A stretch of DNA of 64,000 nt from Galerina marginata (lineage: Eukaryota > Basidiomycota > Agaricomycetes > Agaricales > Galerinaceae). The position numbers and the translations under genes are program-made. Below, one piece after another: positions 11,764-22,786 of the stretch (its first letter is position 1; each line of letters starts with the position of its first letter). Below the pieces are notes generated by a model that saw nothing but the letters and a program-made list of their open reading frames with translations, made no database searches and was not told the origin of the DNA. Where the stretch lies: positions 310,001 through 374,000 of the forward strand of contig JAECYW010000017.1 of the NCBI GenBank assembly GCA_023014335.1, given 5' to 3'.

Positions 11764-13178
11764 TTACAGGCCGGAAGGTCTCCCGTTATTGTGGCTTGTA
11801 TCAGAAAACGACCATGGGGAAGCGTCTGTGGTGCCAGAAAGTCCTGTAGTATTTCCGCTGTACGAAGAGGGGATTGACATGCTGGTATGCATGCTAGTAA
11901 ATCTGGACGAGAGTTGCGCCGAGGATTGTGGTGTCTGATTATCAGATATCGACGTAAATGTGGCATTGACGCTGCTGTATGGCGAGAGGTACTGTGAAGT
12001 TGTGTCTACGGTCGGTGCGTGTGAACCTTGAATCTGCGAAGGGCTCGCAGACGGCTGCTTTGCAGATGAGGTCGCATTATCCGGTGGATAAGAGGGGATT
12101 TCGTTATCATCGTGAAGGTCGTTTTTTCGCCGTTGTAATATGCGATAGAAAAACATAGTAACCACCAGGAGATTGCACACCAGCAATGAAATAGCGCACT
12201 GTGGGGGAAAGTGAGATAACCTTGAAGTATTACAACTGAATAAAATCAGACCTGTAGTTGGGCAGTCATCGCTATGACCACATTAAAGGCGGGACCTTCT
12301 GTGTCGCTAATGGAAAGTGATGTAAAGAACGCGATCGAGGCAAGCACAGAGAGGACGCTGCTGGAGAATAAAGCGAGTACAAGGCGGCGCTGGGCAGCCG
12401 GAAGTTGTATTCTCCAGAGCATAATCACCGGTAGTACGATGAGAGCGATGTCTGCAGCAAATTCGACTACATATGTTAAGCGAAATAGTGGCAAAGTTGA
12501 AATGGGGTCAACTCACAAGCCATCATGAAATAAACGCCGACAAGACCACCCGGCTTGCGTTTCGCAGCACATTCCTTCACGGAATTATCGAACCATATCG
12601 TGGACGGCTTATAACAAATACCGAATGTCAGGGCCACGCCAGCAAGGCAGAGACAAGAGAATGAGAAAACAAGGCCAAAGGCGAAACGTCGGCAGACATG
12701 GTTTGGAGGAAAAATCCTAGCGATAGAGAATGCCAGGCTGATCCGGGATACCCTAGTGCAGACTTCAGAGTCGTATCAGTAAGAAAGACACGAAAACCAT
12801 ACCAGACTATGACGAACAATATGAAAGCAGAGAACCAATGCGAAAAGAGCAGATTTGAGGAATTTATTGCGGGTACTGGAGTAGGTTCGTATCAGAAGTA
12901 CGATACGACCACACAAAATAGAGTCCTACTTTCAGATTCCACCCACATGAGACTCAAAAACAGACAATCCGCAAGAAGAGCGAGGACGACAACCCAGTCA
13001 TCCCACCACATTCGAGAGGTGCGCCACCTCTGCAGCAGGCGAATGATGGTGAATCCAATCGCGATCAACTGCAGAACGGTCATGCACACTGTTGGGCTAT
13101 CATAAAACGCCTGCTCAACGGGTAGAGTGGCCTGTACGCACCCTTCCAGACCAGAGTATTTTGCGGTGGCAAAGCCAT
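11764..13178 (-). CDS. Fungal rhodopsin-like 7TM protein, paralogue C
   Basis: Six exons (13142-13178, 12930-13088, 12803-12875, 12517-12752, 12252-12466, 11764-12198) give 384 residues. It begins MALPPQNTLVWK and keeps the family landmarks WWDDWVVVLALLADCLFLSL, SRISLAFSIARIFPP, VEFAADIALIVLPVIMLWR and RRLVLALFSSSVLSVLASIA. The tail is Ser/Thr-rich with FTSISDNQTPQ. Exon sizes 37, 159, 73 and 215 are the same as in paralogue A, showing descent from one gene. TM4 keeps a distinct Cys-rich face (FSCLCLAGVAL). Function is unknown; receptor-like topology is inferred. Confidence 0.82.
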
Positions 13179-13500
13179 AGCGACTTAAGAGATACACCTG
13201 ATATCATCTAGGCCCCTACTGTACTTATATCAAGTTAAATTTGAATTGCTAGGGTCTTGCCCGGCAATATGCGCGTGATCGTGGCGGTTAGGACGACAGA
13301 GGGATGGAAATCTGGTCGGAGAGCACCCTATGGGCACTATATACAACCTCGCCAGCATTTGCGCTTGATTCCAGGGCTGATGTGGATTATGGAGCGAAGG
13401 AATGATGGAGAGATGTTGGTTATCGGGTCCGTGCGCCATCAAGGGATGTGTGGGATAGTTTCTGAAATGGACAAGTGTTTGAGAAAATGGAAATTTGGTT
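13179..13500. other. Intergenic between divergent 7TM-C and Mrn1-like genes
   Basis: The upstream regions of the minus-strand 7TM gene and the plus-strand RNA-binding gene share this interval and the repeat tract to its right. No TATA box or known operator was recognised. Confidence 0.4.
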
Positions 13501-13604
13501 GTTGTCGTTGTTCGTCTTCGTCGTCGTCGTTTGTTTTTTGTCGTTGCTGTTGCCGTCGTCGTCGTCGTCGTTCATCGCGTCTTCGTCGTTGTTCTCGTCG
13601 TTGA
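13501..13604. repeat. Imperfect TCG/TTG trinucleotide tract
   Basis: Degenerate GTC/GTT/TCG triplets run for about 100 bases, with pure (GTC)n stretches near 13524 and 13553-13570. It lies about 260 bases upstream of the Mrn1-like start codon, in the promoter or 5' UTR, followed by a CT-rich region at 13640-13850 typical of highly expressed fungal genes. The open frames across it are composition artefacts. Confidence 0.75.
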
Positions 13605-13864
13605 CCTCCACGCACCGCGCTCTTTTCTGCGCAGAGACTTCCGTTCAATTCCCTCCTTGTTGAACCTTTTTTCTCTTTTTGCGTGCGTGTCTTTTTATTT
13701 TCACCCCAACCACCACACTCTTTTTGCTGGACGCCAGCCCACACGCTCCCTACTCTTAGTATCTACAATTCTCTAACTCGCTTTTCCCCCTTTCTTCGCA
13801 ATAATTCCGCCGTTGCCATACATATCCCATCCATTTTACCCGCTATCCCTCCCATATCGCTGCA

Positions 13865-14292
13865 ATGGACGACTCCCAAACAGCCTTTACCCAGCAATAC
13901 CCTTCCTACGCCTTTGACATCGATATGATGAAGGTACGTCCCGTATTTCTTCAGTGGGAATCCCGCTCATAGTCCCTCTGACAGCGCTCTATGGAACCCG
14001 TTGGCGGCCCTGATGCTAAAAAAGCGCGTTGGTCACCCACGTCCGCTTTTTCTGGTCAGAACAACGGTTCTGGTGTCCAGAATAGCTCGAACCGCGATGC
14101 CTTTGCCAACTATGGCTACGGACCTCAGGCCAGCATTGCACAACCTGCCTTTAATGGCTCTCAGGCCAATGGTGGCGGATTCGCTGGCAGTCCCTTATAT
14201 TCTACTCCGTCCCTTTCCGTCAATACGCAAACCAATGGGAACGTTATGAACTCTCAACTCAGTCCTAACGCGGCAGCTGCTGCTTTTGCTGT

Positions 14293-14328
<36 letters not shown>

Positions 14329-16199
14329 ACAGCAACAGCAAGGCAGCCCAAACGGGAACTACAACGCCTTCAATGCCTATAGTATGCTGGGAATGGGCAT
14401 GCCGGGCATGGGTATGCTTGGTGCCTTCCCGTACAATGGGCAAATGGGCAACTTTGCCCAGGTACGTTTTCCCTTGCAGAACCTTATTTGCAAGCTGGCT
14501 CACTGTAAGACCTAGAACTTTGCCCAACAGAGGCTGCCATCCCTGAATCTAAACATTGCTTCGGCACAAGCGTCGGCTTACTCACCCGTGGCGCTCACCG
14601 CCGCCCTCAATGCGTCATCCAATGCTACTGGACGCACCGTCTATGTCGGCAACCTTCCTGCAACGGCTTCCGTCGATGAATTACTTAATCTGGTTCATTT
14701 CGGCCCATTGGAGTCGATCCGTGTTCTACCGGAGAAGTCTTGCGTCTTCCTGTCGTTTTTGGACGGTGCGACTGCCGCTGCCTTCCATGCCGACGCCACT
14801 ATCAAAAAGCTGTCGCTCCACGGCCAGGAACTGAAAATTGGCTGGGGAAAACCATCTCCTGTGCCTGCTCAAGTGGCCCTTGCTATCAGCCAAAGCAATG
14901 CGAGCAGGAACGTTTATCTTGGCGGATTGGATGAAGGCATGACGGAAGAGCAGCTCCGCGATGAGTTGAGCCGCTTTGGTCTCATTGATCAGGTCAAGAT
15001 TGTTAGGGATAAGAACATTGGGTTTGTTCATTTCTTGAGTATCTCTGTTGCCACTAAGGTACGTATTTTCTTGTCACTGCCAATTAATTTTCTTAACCTT
15101 TTTCAGGTTGTTAATACCCTGCCCACCGAGCCATCATGGGCAGGTAAACGAGTTAATTACGGGAAGGATCGCTGTGCCTACGTTCCGAAGTCACAGCAGG
15201 TGGCCGCCCAGCAGGCTCAAGCTGCTGCAGCCCAATCGCTTGTTGCCCAACAGGCTATGTCGCCGACCCAGGCTAACTTCTCCGCTTTCACACCATACGC
15301 CGCGGCACCTTTCACGCCTGTCGACATGATGAACGGAAATATGGCCAACGGAATGGGTGGCGTGCAAGCTATGAATAGGACTGTCTACCTGGGAAACATT
15401 CATCCAGAGACAACCACCGAGGATCTCTGCAATGCCATTCGCGGTGGTGTTCTCCAAAGCATTAGGTATATGCTTGATAAACATATTGCTGTACGACATT
15501 TTTGGCTTCCCCTTGATACATTTTGGCTTATTTACCTTGTTTATTTGTTCAGTTCGTCACCTTCGTGGACCCTGCTGCTGCATTCACATTCTTCCAGGTG
15601 GCCTCTTACCAAGGTCTTACCTTGAATAACCGCCGTTTGAAAATCGGCTGGGGCAAGAATTCGGGCCCCCTTGCCCCTACACTTGCGCTTGCTGTGCATT
15701 CTGGCGCTACCAGGAACGTGTACATTGGCAATGTGGAGGACTACGAGACGTTCACTGAAGAGAAGCTCAAGCGCGATTTCGGCGAATACGGTGACATCGA
15801 GCTCGTCAACTTTTTGAAGGAGAAGTAAGTCATTCATCCTTTACTCTGCATCGTGGCGTCATATATTGATTCTGTTTTACCAGGAATTGTGCATTCGTGA
15901 ATTTCACCAACATCTCGAATGCTATTAAAGCTATTGACGCCATCAAGAACAAGCCCGAGTACGCCAACTTGCGTATTGCTCATGGCAAAGACAGGTGTGC
16001 GAACCCACCGCGCTCTGGTCCACAAGGAGGCTCGGGAGCGAAGCGCACTGCGAGCAATGGGGCTAACTCGGGAGAACCGATGGGCGCCGCAGGAGAAGGC
16101 AACGAGGATGCTGATGCGTTTTTGAACGGAGAGGACGAACTCGCGGAGATGCATGTGGACGGCATCGACGCGCATCACACGAACGGTGTCGCTGCGTAA
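13865..16199 (+). CDS. Four-RRM RNA-binding protein, Mrn1/Nrd1-like
   Basis: Six exons (13865-13933, 13985-14461, 14516-15058, 15107-15490, 15553-15824, 15884-16199) encode 686 residues. After a low-complexity N-terminus with a 16-Gln run come four RNA-recognition motifs at roughly residues 222-292, 313-385, 454-530 and 545-620, with RNP2 sequences VYVGNL, VYLGGL, VYLGNI and VYIGNV. Two RRMs end in the LKIGWGK signature, and segments after RRM2 and RRM4 share the YGKDRC/HGKDRC motif. This order is that of yeast Mrn1 and fission yeast Nrd1, which bind mRNA and influence differentiation and stress programmes. The start fits [20 protein letters not shown] before the first donor. The C-terminus is acidic and disordered. 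It stands between the two arms of the 7TM cluster. Confidence 0.9.
14294..14341 (+). repeat. CAG/CAA tract encoding polyglutamine
   Basis: Sixteen consecutive Gln codons, mixed CAG and CAA, in exon 2 of the Mrn1-like gene. The mixture makes slippage less likely than in a pure CAG run. Such runs are common in low-complexity regions of fungal RNA-binding proteins. Confidence 0.9.
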
Positions 16200-17539
16200 A
16201 GCGCTCCAACATACCCACCCGGTCTTCCATTGCGTTTTGTGTATGGACAAGATAATTTTTGGATACCCCTTCTCCACTCACCTCGCATCATCGCCCTCAG
16301 TGACCCCGTGTACATCCTTATCTCAGGCCGCGTATCTCTATGTCTTCTTTCCTTTTCTTCCTCGTCTCAGCTGCTTTCACTGCCTGCCTGCCTGCCTGCC
16401 TGTCATCCCTCCATTCGCTCCTTGCTTCGGTCCTACCCTCTCGCGATATATCGAAATACATCCTCAAACTATCGCCTTCCTCCTATGTACAGATGTGGAT
16501 GGAGGACGTATGGCTCCGGGATCCCACCTCAAGCACTCGCCTGCCCCTTTGTGTTGGTGATGTGCTTCATTCCTTAGGTCGGATTTTCTTGGGCTATTGG
16601 TTGTGGCATTTTTATAACCTTTCTCTTCTACTTCCCTTTTTATTTTCGAAGTTATTATATATATGCTTGTTGTGGTTCGTCTCTCTTTATTGCCCTCTAG
16701 CTTCTCTCAACAATTTTATTTTACTTCATTTTCCGCTTCATTCTCGTTCTGTTTGGTGGACACTCGATCTCTCGCTGACCACCGTCCACTCTCTTTGTCT
16801 TGCTCATTCTTTACACTCTCTTCTCCGTCATCTTCCGAACATCCCTTGCGAATTGGCGGATAATCCATGCATGCCCTCGTCCACTTATCACCGGACTGCA
16901 TCTGCAAAATCTCATATCATATGTACTCTAAAATGCAGCCCGCAATATTCATTACCACCGCCGTCGTTGTATTCCTCGGCTTCAGTCTCATCCGTTGGTC
17001 TTCATATCTGTATCCCTACTTGCGGAACTCTCTGATTCAAGGAGAGCCAATCCCTAACTCGATCCGCATTTCTGCTAAATATGTAGGATAACATTGATAC
17101 CCAATGCATCGTAGTAGCAGTAATATAACTGAGTTGATATCCAGTCGTCCACACAGGCTTTGAAGCCAAGATATTGCGACGGACCGAAGAGTGATTCACA
17201 GCCAATTCACAGCCGTCCCTTTTTGGCAACGCCCGACCCTCGGTGCTTTCGCACACTTGCAATTACCCTCCACTGTGCATTTTTGAACGCCGTCTACCCT
17301 GGCGGGCGGGCCACATGTGGATTGGCAGTAACTATGTATATTGGTTCGACAAATCAATTCGCTCAAAGACGTGTGGCAAACGTACGGGACCAGATCGGAA
17401 TATTCAACCAATCTACGCGACCCTGCCAGACCTTCGTCCTAAAGAAAGCCGGTTGATGTCGAATGCCACAACCATTTTCTTTACCGTGACGCAGCAGCGA
17501 CTCTGGCGCCAACCGCGCTGCTGGAGCTACAGTCAATGA
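16200..17539. other. 3' UTR and intergenic region with a CTGC microsatellite
   Basis: Pyrimidine-rich sequence follows the Mrn1-like stop codon. A (TGCC)n microsatellite lies at 16381-16402. Long open frames on the plus strand (for example 16340-17035) are Ser/Leu-rich consequences of CT bias and show no domain. The rest is probably the promoter of paralogue D. Confidence 0.5.
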
Positions 17540-18889
17540 ATGGGTCTTCCTCCTCAAAGCCAGCTGGGTTGGGAAAGTATGTCAATCCTGTTCAATTCTA
17601 AGTTGACAAAGTTGCTGATAATGACTATCCACCGTCTTCTAGTTTCCATTACCATCCTTCACTTTCTGGCCTTGAGTACAACGGTAGTCCGAGTCGGGCA
17701 CCGACTGCGGTCAAAGCTGGCATGGTGGGATGACTACGTCGTCCTCATCCCATTGGTCTGCGATTTTATGTTTATTCTTCTATTTTGGTTGCAATTTAAG
17801 ACCGACAGTTAGTCACTCCCGCAATCTCAAGAAGCCAGCCTCTAACAGTCTGAAGAAATCTCCTGGCTCATCCCCGAATCTAATGCATTCCTTTTCTCTT
17901 GGTGGTTCACATCTTTTCTGGCATCTTCAATCATTTGGTATTTGCACCATCTCAGATGCATCCCTCCGTTTCGTTTAATTCGTAATTTGGAGTCAGGTTC
18001 TCCCGGATAAGCCTCTCCTTATCCATTGCAAGACTTTTTCTGCCCGGTCACCTATGTAGAAATTGCGCGTTATGTTTCGCCATTATTCTCTTCCTCCTTT
18101 ATCTCGGCTACCTTTTGATAATAACTCTCGGCTGTCGGGGCACACCATGGTGGCAACTCAATGAGACAGCTTGCATAATTTCCAAAGACTCCTTCGGTAG
18201 CCACCTGATTGCCATAGGGTTCACCAGTACGTTCCAATGTTCGAAGTCACTTGATCCATACACTGATTTATCGTCATATAGTTGACTTTTCCTCCGATAT
18301 TGTCCTTGTCGCAGCACCGCTTTATATACTTCGGAATATATCGTTCCCTTCAACGCAGCGCATCCTTATTCTGGTTCTGTTCTCGAGCAGTTTATTGACG
18401 CTGGTGGCGTCTGTGTCGTACTGCGGGCTATTCTTCGGAGCATCCGCCTCTGGGTTAGATTCTCGATTACTCTACCTCATGATGGGGCAACTCCAAGTCA
18501 ATACCGTCTCTCGGCTTTTTTGACTTCTGAGGTTGCTGATAACGAACATGTTCTTTATTCAGGTTTCTCTGTCACTGTTGGCCTGCAATTTGCTAGTGAT
18601 AGTCATGCTTATCTACAACCAATTAAGACGGCGTGAACCTCCACAACTGGCGGGGCAGTCGCCCCCAATTACAAACCAACCAACAACTAGTTCAGAGACT
18701 CGAAACGCTCATCCTATCGATGTCGAGTCACGATCATTTTCGACGTTGACTCTAACGTCAATATCAGAGCACAATAGCTATCATTTGAACTCGACATCTC
18801 AAGATATGCTATCAAACGCGGCCATGGAGTTAGCCGTCACGCTATCCCACAAGTCAGAGACCCCAAAGACGACAGATATTCCCCCATAG
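17540..18889 (+). CDS. Fungal rhodopsin-like 7TM protein, paralogue D
   Basis: Six exons (17540-17576, 17643-17807, 17856-17937, 17997-18226, 18282-18496, 18563-18889) give 351 residues. Start MGLPPQSQLGWE; family landmarks are LAWWDDYVVLIPLVCDFMF, SRISLSLSIARLFLPGH, VDFSSDIVLVAAPLYILRN, QRILILVLFSSSLLTLVASV and SLLACNLLVIVMLIYNQ. A second in-frame candidate ATG four bases upstream is out of frame. Its exon pattern (37, 165, 82, 230, 215) is shared with paralogue F, so D and F form a subgroup distinct from A and C. The short cytosolic tail holds STLTLTSISEH. The second intron uses a weak GTTAGT donor. Function unknown. Confidence 0.82.
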
Positions 18890-19070
18890 CTCCTCAGCCT
18901 TGCTTCCGATCGGCTCTTGAACCTCCCAATTGCAAGCTGCAGTTACTGGGATATTTAGCTATATGGTAGCTCGGATTTCAAAAAATAGTGAACCATTAGA
19001 TCCACATAAAGAAGTACCCGCTGGTTGTAATGCCATACCATACATCGTTCATAGCTTTTAATTAGGCTTA

Positions 19071-20010
19071 CAGTCATTCACTGGTCAATGAGGCATCCAA
19101 ATAAAGATTGACCTCGGAATGCATTTCTGTGAGAAATAAATTCAATAAAAACTAGCCAAAAGGTCCGTATACACAATGGCATACCGAATATGTAGTTATA
19201 ACACAGAAATTGGAGGGATGGGCATCATATCGAGCCTTATCAGTTTCGAGAGCCAGGATCAGAGCCAAACCGGTCAATGAGGCATCAGTCACAATTACTT
19301 AATTTGGCACAAATTGATCGATCCCACCACTGTTTCCGCTTGTGACATCTGTCACATACGTGACCATTTGATTCACTCCGACCATATTTTCATCCTTTCA
19401 GTCGTTTACAACCAGGCGCATAGCTCAGACAGCCCTTAAATTTTTGTACGTACTTAGAATGGTTTCCTTTAAAGTAGTATGCAAAAATAATCAAAGATTC
19501 ACTGCATTTAGCCCCTAAATGCATCAGCAAAACGTCCAAATAGTTTCCGGGTTTCCCGTGGTTTTCGGCGGTTTTCAGGTCTCCGGAAACCTGGAATGGC
19601 AATTTCTGTCAAAAGACTAGTCGTTATTCTAGTCAGGGTCTTGACCCTGCCACCGACCCCCGGCCGGTTTCTGGAAAAAGTGACATAGGTCACCAATTTA
19701 GGCCAAGTTCCCAGGTCTCAGGGTTTTTGCCGGTTTTTGCCGGTTGCTCAACTTGAGAAACCCGTGGAAACTAAACGGCTTGATTTCTGATGTGCTTGAA
19801 AATGAAATTCGTGCACATTTGTGATGCATCTTAGCTGATTTCGGATTATTAGAAGATCAAATCATCAGAGAGCTACAAAATTTGGAAGACATATAGGAGT
19901 AGCATATATCTACCTAGGAAAAAAAGAATCAGGAGAAATGCTTTGGAATTGCGCACAGAATATGGTTTTGACTCATTGAGTGGGGTGACTCATTGACCGG
20001 TGAATGACTG
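19071..20010. mobile_element. Non-autonomous Tc1/mariner-like element, 940 bp
   Basis: Terminal inverted repeats start CAGTCATTCAC, continue (T/C)GGTCAATGAG and match at about 25 of the first 28 bases. Both ends are flanked by TA (19069-19070 and 20011-20012), the duplicated target of Tc1/mariner elements, whose termini often begin CAGT. Extra copies of the GGTCAATGAGGCATC unit occur inside near 19270, and a second TGACTCATTGA lies inside the right end. No transposase frame exists. The 271-bp MITE copy 2 is nested within it. It starts 181 bases after the stop of paralogue D. Confidence 0.75.
19522..19792. mobile_element. 271-bp MITE-like element, copy 2 (nested)
   Basis: Same sequence as 6337-6607 along its whole length, as far as can be read. 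Flanked by TG on both sides, a 2-bp target duplication different from the TT of copy 1, which supports independent insertion rather than segmental duplication. It sits inside the Tc1/mariner-like element, so it inserted later. Identity between two copies 13 kb apart suggests recent movement. Confidence 0.8.
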
Positions 20011-20012
20011 TA

Positions 20013-20723
20013 TCTCTCGATTGGGGAGCGGAACAAGTTTGCATGGTACCCTATGCCAGTGACTTGAATTGTAAAAACTTCAGTAACCTTGGCCGTGTTA
20101 CAATTCAGACTTTCAGTGCCTTAACCCAGGCCCCGTTCAAGTAGAAATTTAAACAAACAAAATTGATTCAAGGAAAATATGACCCGTTCAAATTCCCTTA
20201 GTTTTCCGCCTTCTGCATTGCGCCAGCCTACTTGAAGCCTCTTCATACATTCTCAGATTCTATCAACTTTCCCGAGGTTTGTATAAGGTTTTATGTAAAA
20301 TATCCGTAAGATGCTGTATACATAGCAAAAGTTATGACGTCTCGCCGCTCCGCGAACTTGGATCTTCGGAGTCCGCGATGGTGTGGACGTTTCCAATTCG
20401 GGCATTTTGTGATGGATATGTACCGGGACCCTTTCCTACACTTGCTCTTGTCATTTGGCGTGCCATTCCACTGCACCCAACCGCATACTCCTTCCCATGT
20501 CCTGCAGTTCTCGTGAGGTTGAGTCCTTTCACGACGGTGAAGTCCGGCGAACTTGCGTGACACCTGAATCCGAGAATCGGTCCCTAACGGTCCAATCACT
20601 CCAGGGACCCTGCAGGCTGCCGGCGGCCTCGCCAACGCTGACCAACCTCTTTTTCACTCTGACGAAGCCACAACTGTGCCCAGCGCGAAACGTGCTCTCG
20701 GAGCTACCCTCAGACCAAGGAAA
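20013..20723. other. Intergenic upstream of pseudogene E
   Basis: No gene recognised. Open frames at 20279-20635 on both strands have no family resemblance. It may hold the former promoter of copy E. Confidence 0.4.
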
Positions 20724-21998
20724 TTGGTCCAAATCAGCTGGTTGGGAGAGTAAGCCATCCGTACTTTCTCCAGAACCCGCTAGCCAACCAAAGACAATTA
20801 TTCAATTCCCAGTTTCCTTGACCATCCATCACCTTATAGTGAATACTACCGTAATACCACATTTATTCGGGTGGATATAGACTGCAAACGAAGCTGGCTT
20901 GGGAGGATGACTACGTGATCCTCATCCTATGTGTCTTCGATTCGTATTTACTCTTCTGTTCTGGTTATAATCTAAAGCTGATGGTGAGTCCTCTCTGCAA
21001 CGTTTAACCCCCCACTGACAGTTACCTTTCCGCGAGGAAGTCTTTTAGCTTATCCTCGAATCCGGTGCCTTCGTTTTTCTTGTTACTTAGTCCGGGGTTA
21101 TTTTACTAAGGGTTTGCAACCAAGTTCTCCCTGATAAGTCTTACCTTATACATTGCAAGGCTTTTTCTACCTGGTCATATCTTTAGAAGATGCGCATTAG
21201 GCAACGCGGTCCTCTGCCTTCTTTGCTGCCGTTCTTGGATGATAACCTTTGGTTGCGTGGCTTATCATGGTGACGGTTCAATGTCTCGAATTGCATAAAT
21301 TCAAAGGATTCTTTCTCGACTTGATTGCAATAGATTTTTCCTGTGCGCTTCATTTTTAAAACATTCATCTGATCTACGCTGATTCATTTTTGTATAGTTG
21401 ACTTTACTGAGGATATAGACTCATATAGTCCTTGTTGTGGGCCACTGTATATGTTTTTGAATAAATCATTCCCCACAATGCAGCGCATCCTTGTTCTGCA
21501 GTAATATCTTGACACTGGTCACGTCTGCATCGTACTGCGGTCCGCGGAATGTACTTTGGCGGAACTCGGCAGATCCAGGCTCTCAATCAATCTACCGGAT
21601 GATGGGTCAACTCCAGGTCAGTCAACGACACGAGCTCGATTTATATAACTCAGAGTTTGCCAACGTCCCCCACGTTCTTTATTCGGATTCCCATTTTATG
21701 GCTGGCTTGCAGGTTGCTTGTGGTTGTCATGCTCATCTACAACCAAGTGAGAAGATTGCGTGGTACTCCACGACTATAGCCCTACCAGACAGCCGCACCA
21801 CTCGATCCCAAGCCAAACAACTGCCCAAGGTTCGCAGAGTGCGCACCCAACTGATACCGAATCTCAACCTCTCTCAACATTGATCCTGACATCAATTTCC
21901 GAGCAGAGTGGCTATTATTCCAGCCCGGGACCAACCACTGAAAACCCGCCGGTCAGATCTCCACTAGTTCACTTCTCCCTTAGACCACGTATCGTGTA
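20724..21998 (+). pseudogene. Degenerate 7TM paralogue (copy E)
   Basis: All six exons of the family can be traced in order but not read. The start region CCAAATCAGCTGGTTGGGA corresponds to exon 1 of D and F; the TM2 equivalent keeps GGATGACTACGTGATCCTCA but has frame changes and stops; exon 5 retains CAGCGCATCCTTGTTCTG and lacks several codons; the tail still shows LILTSISEQSGYYS. The initiator region has lost the normal ATG context. Several indels and in-frame stops make this a non-functional copy, closest to D and F and on the same strand. Confidence 0.85.
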
Positions 21999-22786
21999 GT
22001 CATCAATCGCCGACTCCTTTTATAATGCATTCATTTTGTTTCTCTGACACGCCATCGCACACGACCGTCATAACCTCGGACTATCGACATAAATATATAC
22101 ACTAACTTTTCTATTGTTCAAAAATCACCATCTTAGTCGCGGCAATATATTTATCGTGAGCTAATGTGCATACTTACAAGTTACAACCTGTTGGGGGACG
22201 TACGTTATGCTTGACTCTGCGACGAAGTTTAGATTTTAGGAGTTCTGCTTTTGACGCCTTTCTCTTTTTTTATTGAGCAATCTATTTTTATCATATGACA
22301 GCTCACTTAAACCGCATTCGGAAGTTCCCATCTGCTTCGATCCAACCTTCATCAGGCACTGCACCTCAACTGCACCTTGCTCTCCACAAACCTCAGCCTC
22401 GTTAGAATGGCACGGTAGCATCTTGGAACACATCTCTCTGGGCGGAATTTTAAGTTGTCCAAGGCTGATAATTGCGGTGCCTAGTCCACATACTTATTTA
22501 CAGGATTCGATGCTTCGGGACACCTCATGGACATCTGTTTGACAGACTCCGACAAAGGATTTCATCAAACCTTTTTCTCAGACGCACGTCGCACGCTTTA
22601 CTCGACTAGTACCACCAAGAGCCAGCGTTTGGTGCTGAGCTATGAGGCAGATGTTTACTCTATCTGCCTAGACAACTCAGCATTCAACAAAAAGCAGCAT
22701 TCTGCTCAACTTTCTTCATCGAGTGGACGTCCACATCTCCAGCACGAGATTTAGTGCTCATATCACGGTTATCTCACAGCTGAAGA
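21999..22786. other. Intergenic between pseudogene E and paralogue F
   Basis: About 790 bases, presumably the promoter of paralogue F. Open frames at 22236-22754 have no recognisable domain. No transposon end was found. Confidence 0.4.

Noticed and set aside
16340..17035. A 231-codon Ser/Leu-rich plus-strand frame after the Mrn1-like gene
   Set aside because: It lies in pyrimidine-rich 3' UTR sequence with a CTGC microsatellite; composition bias explains the open frame.
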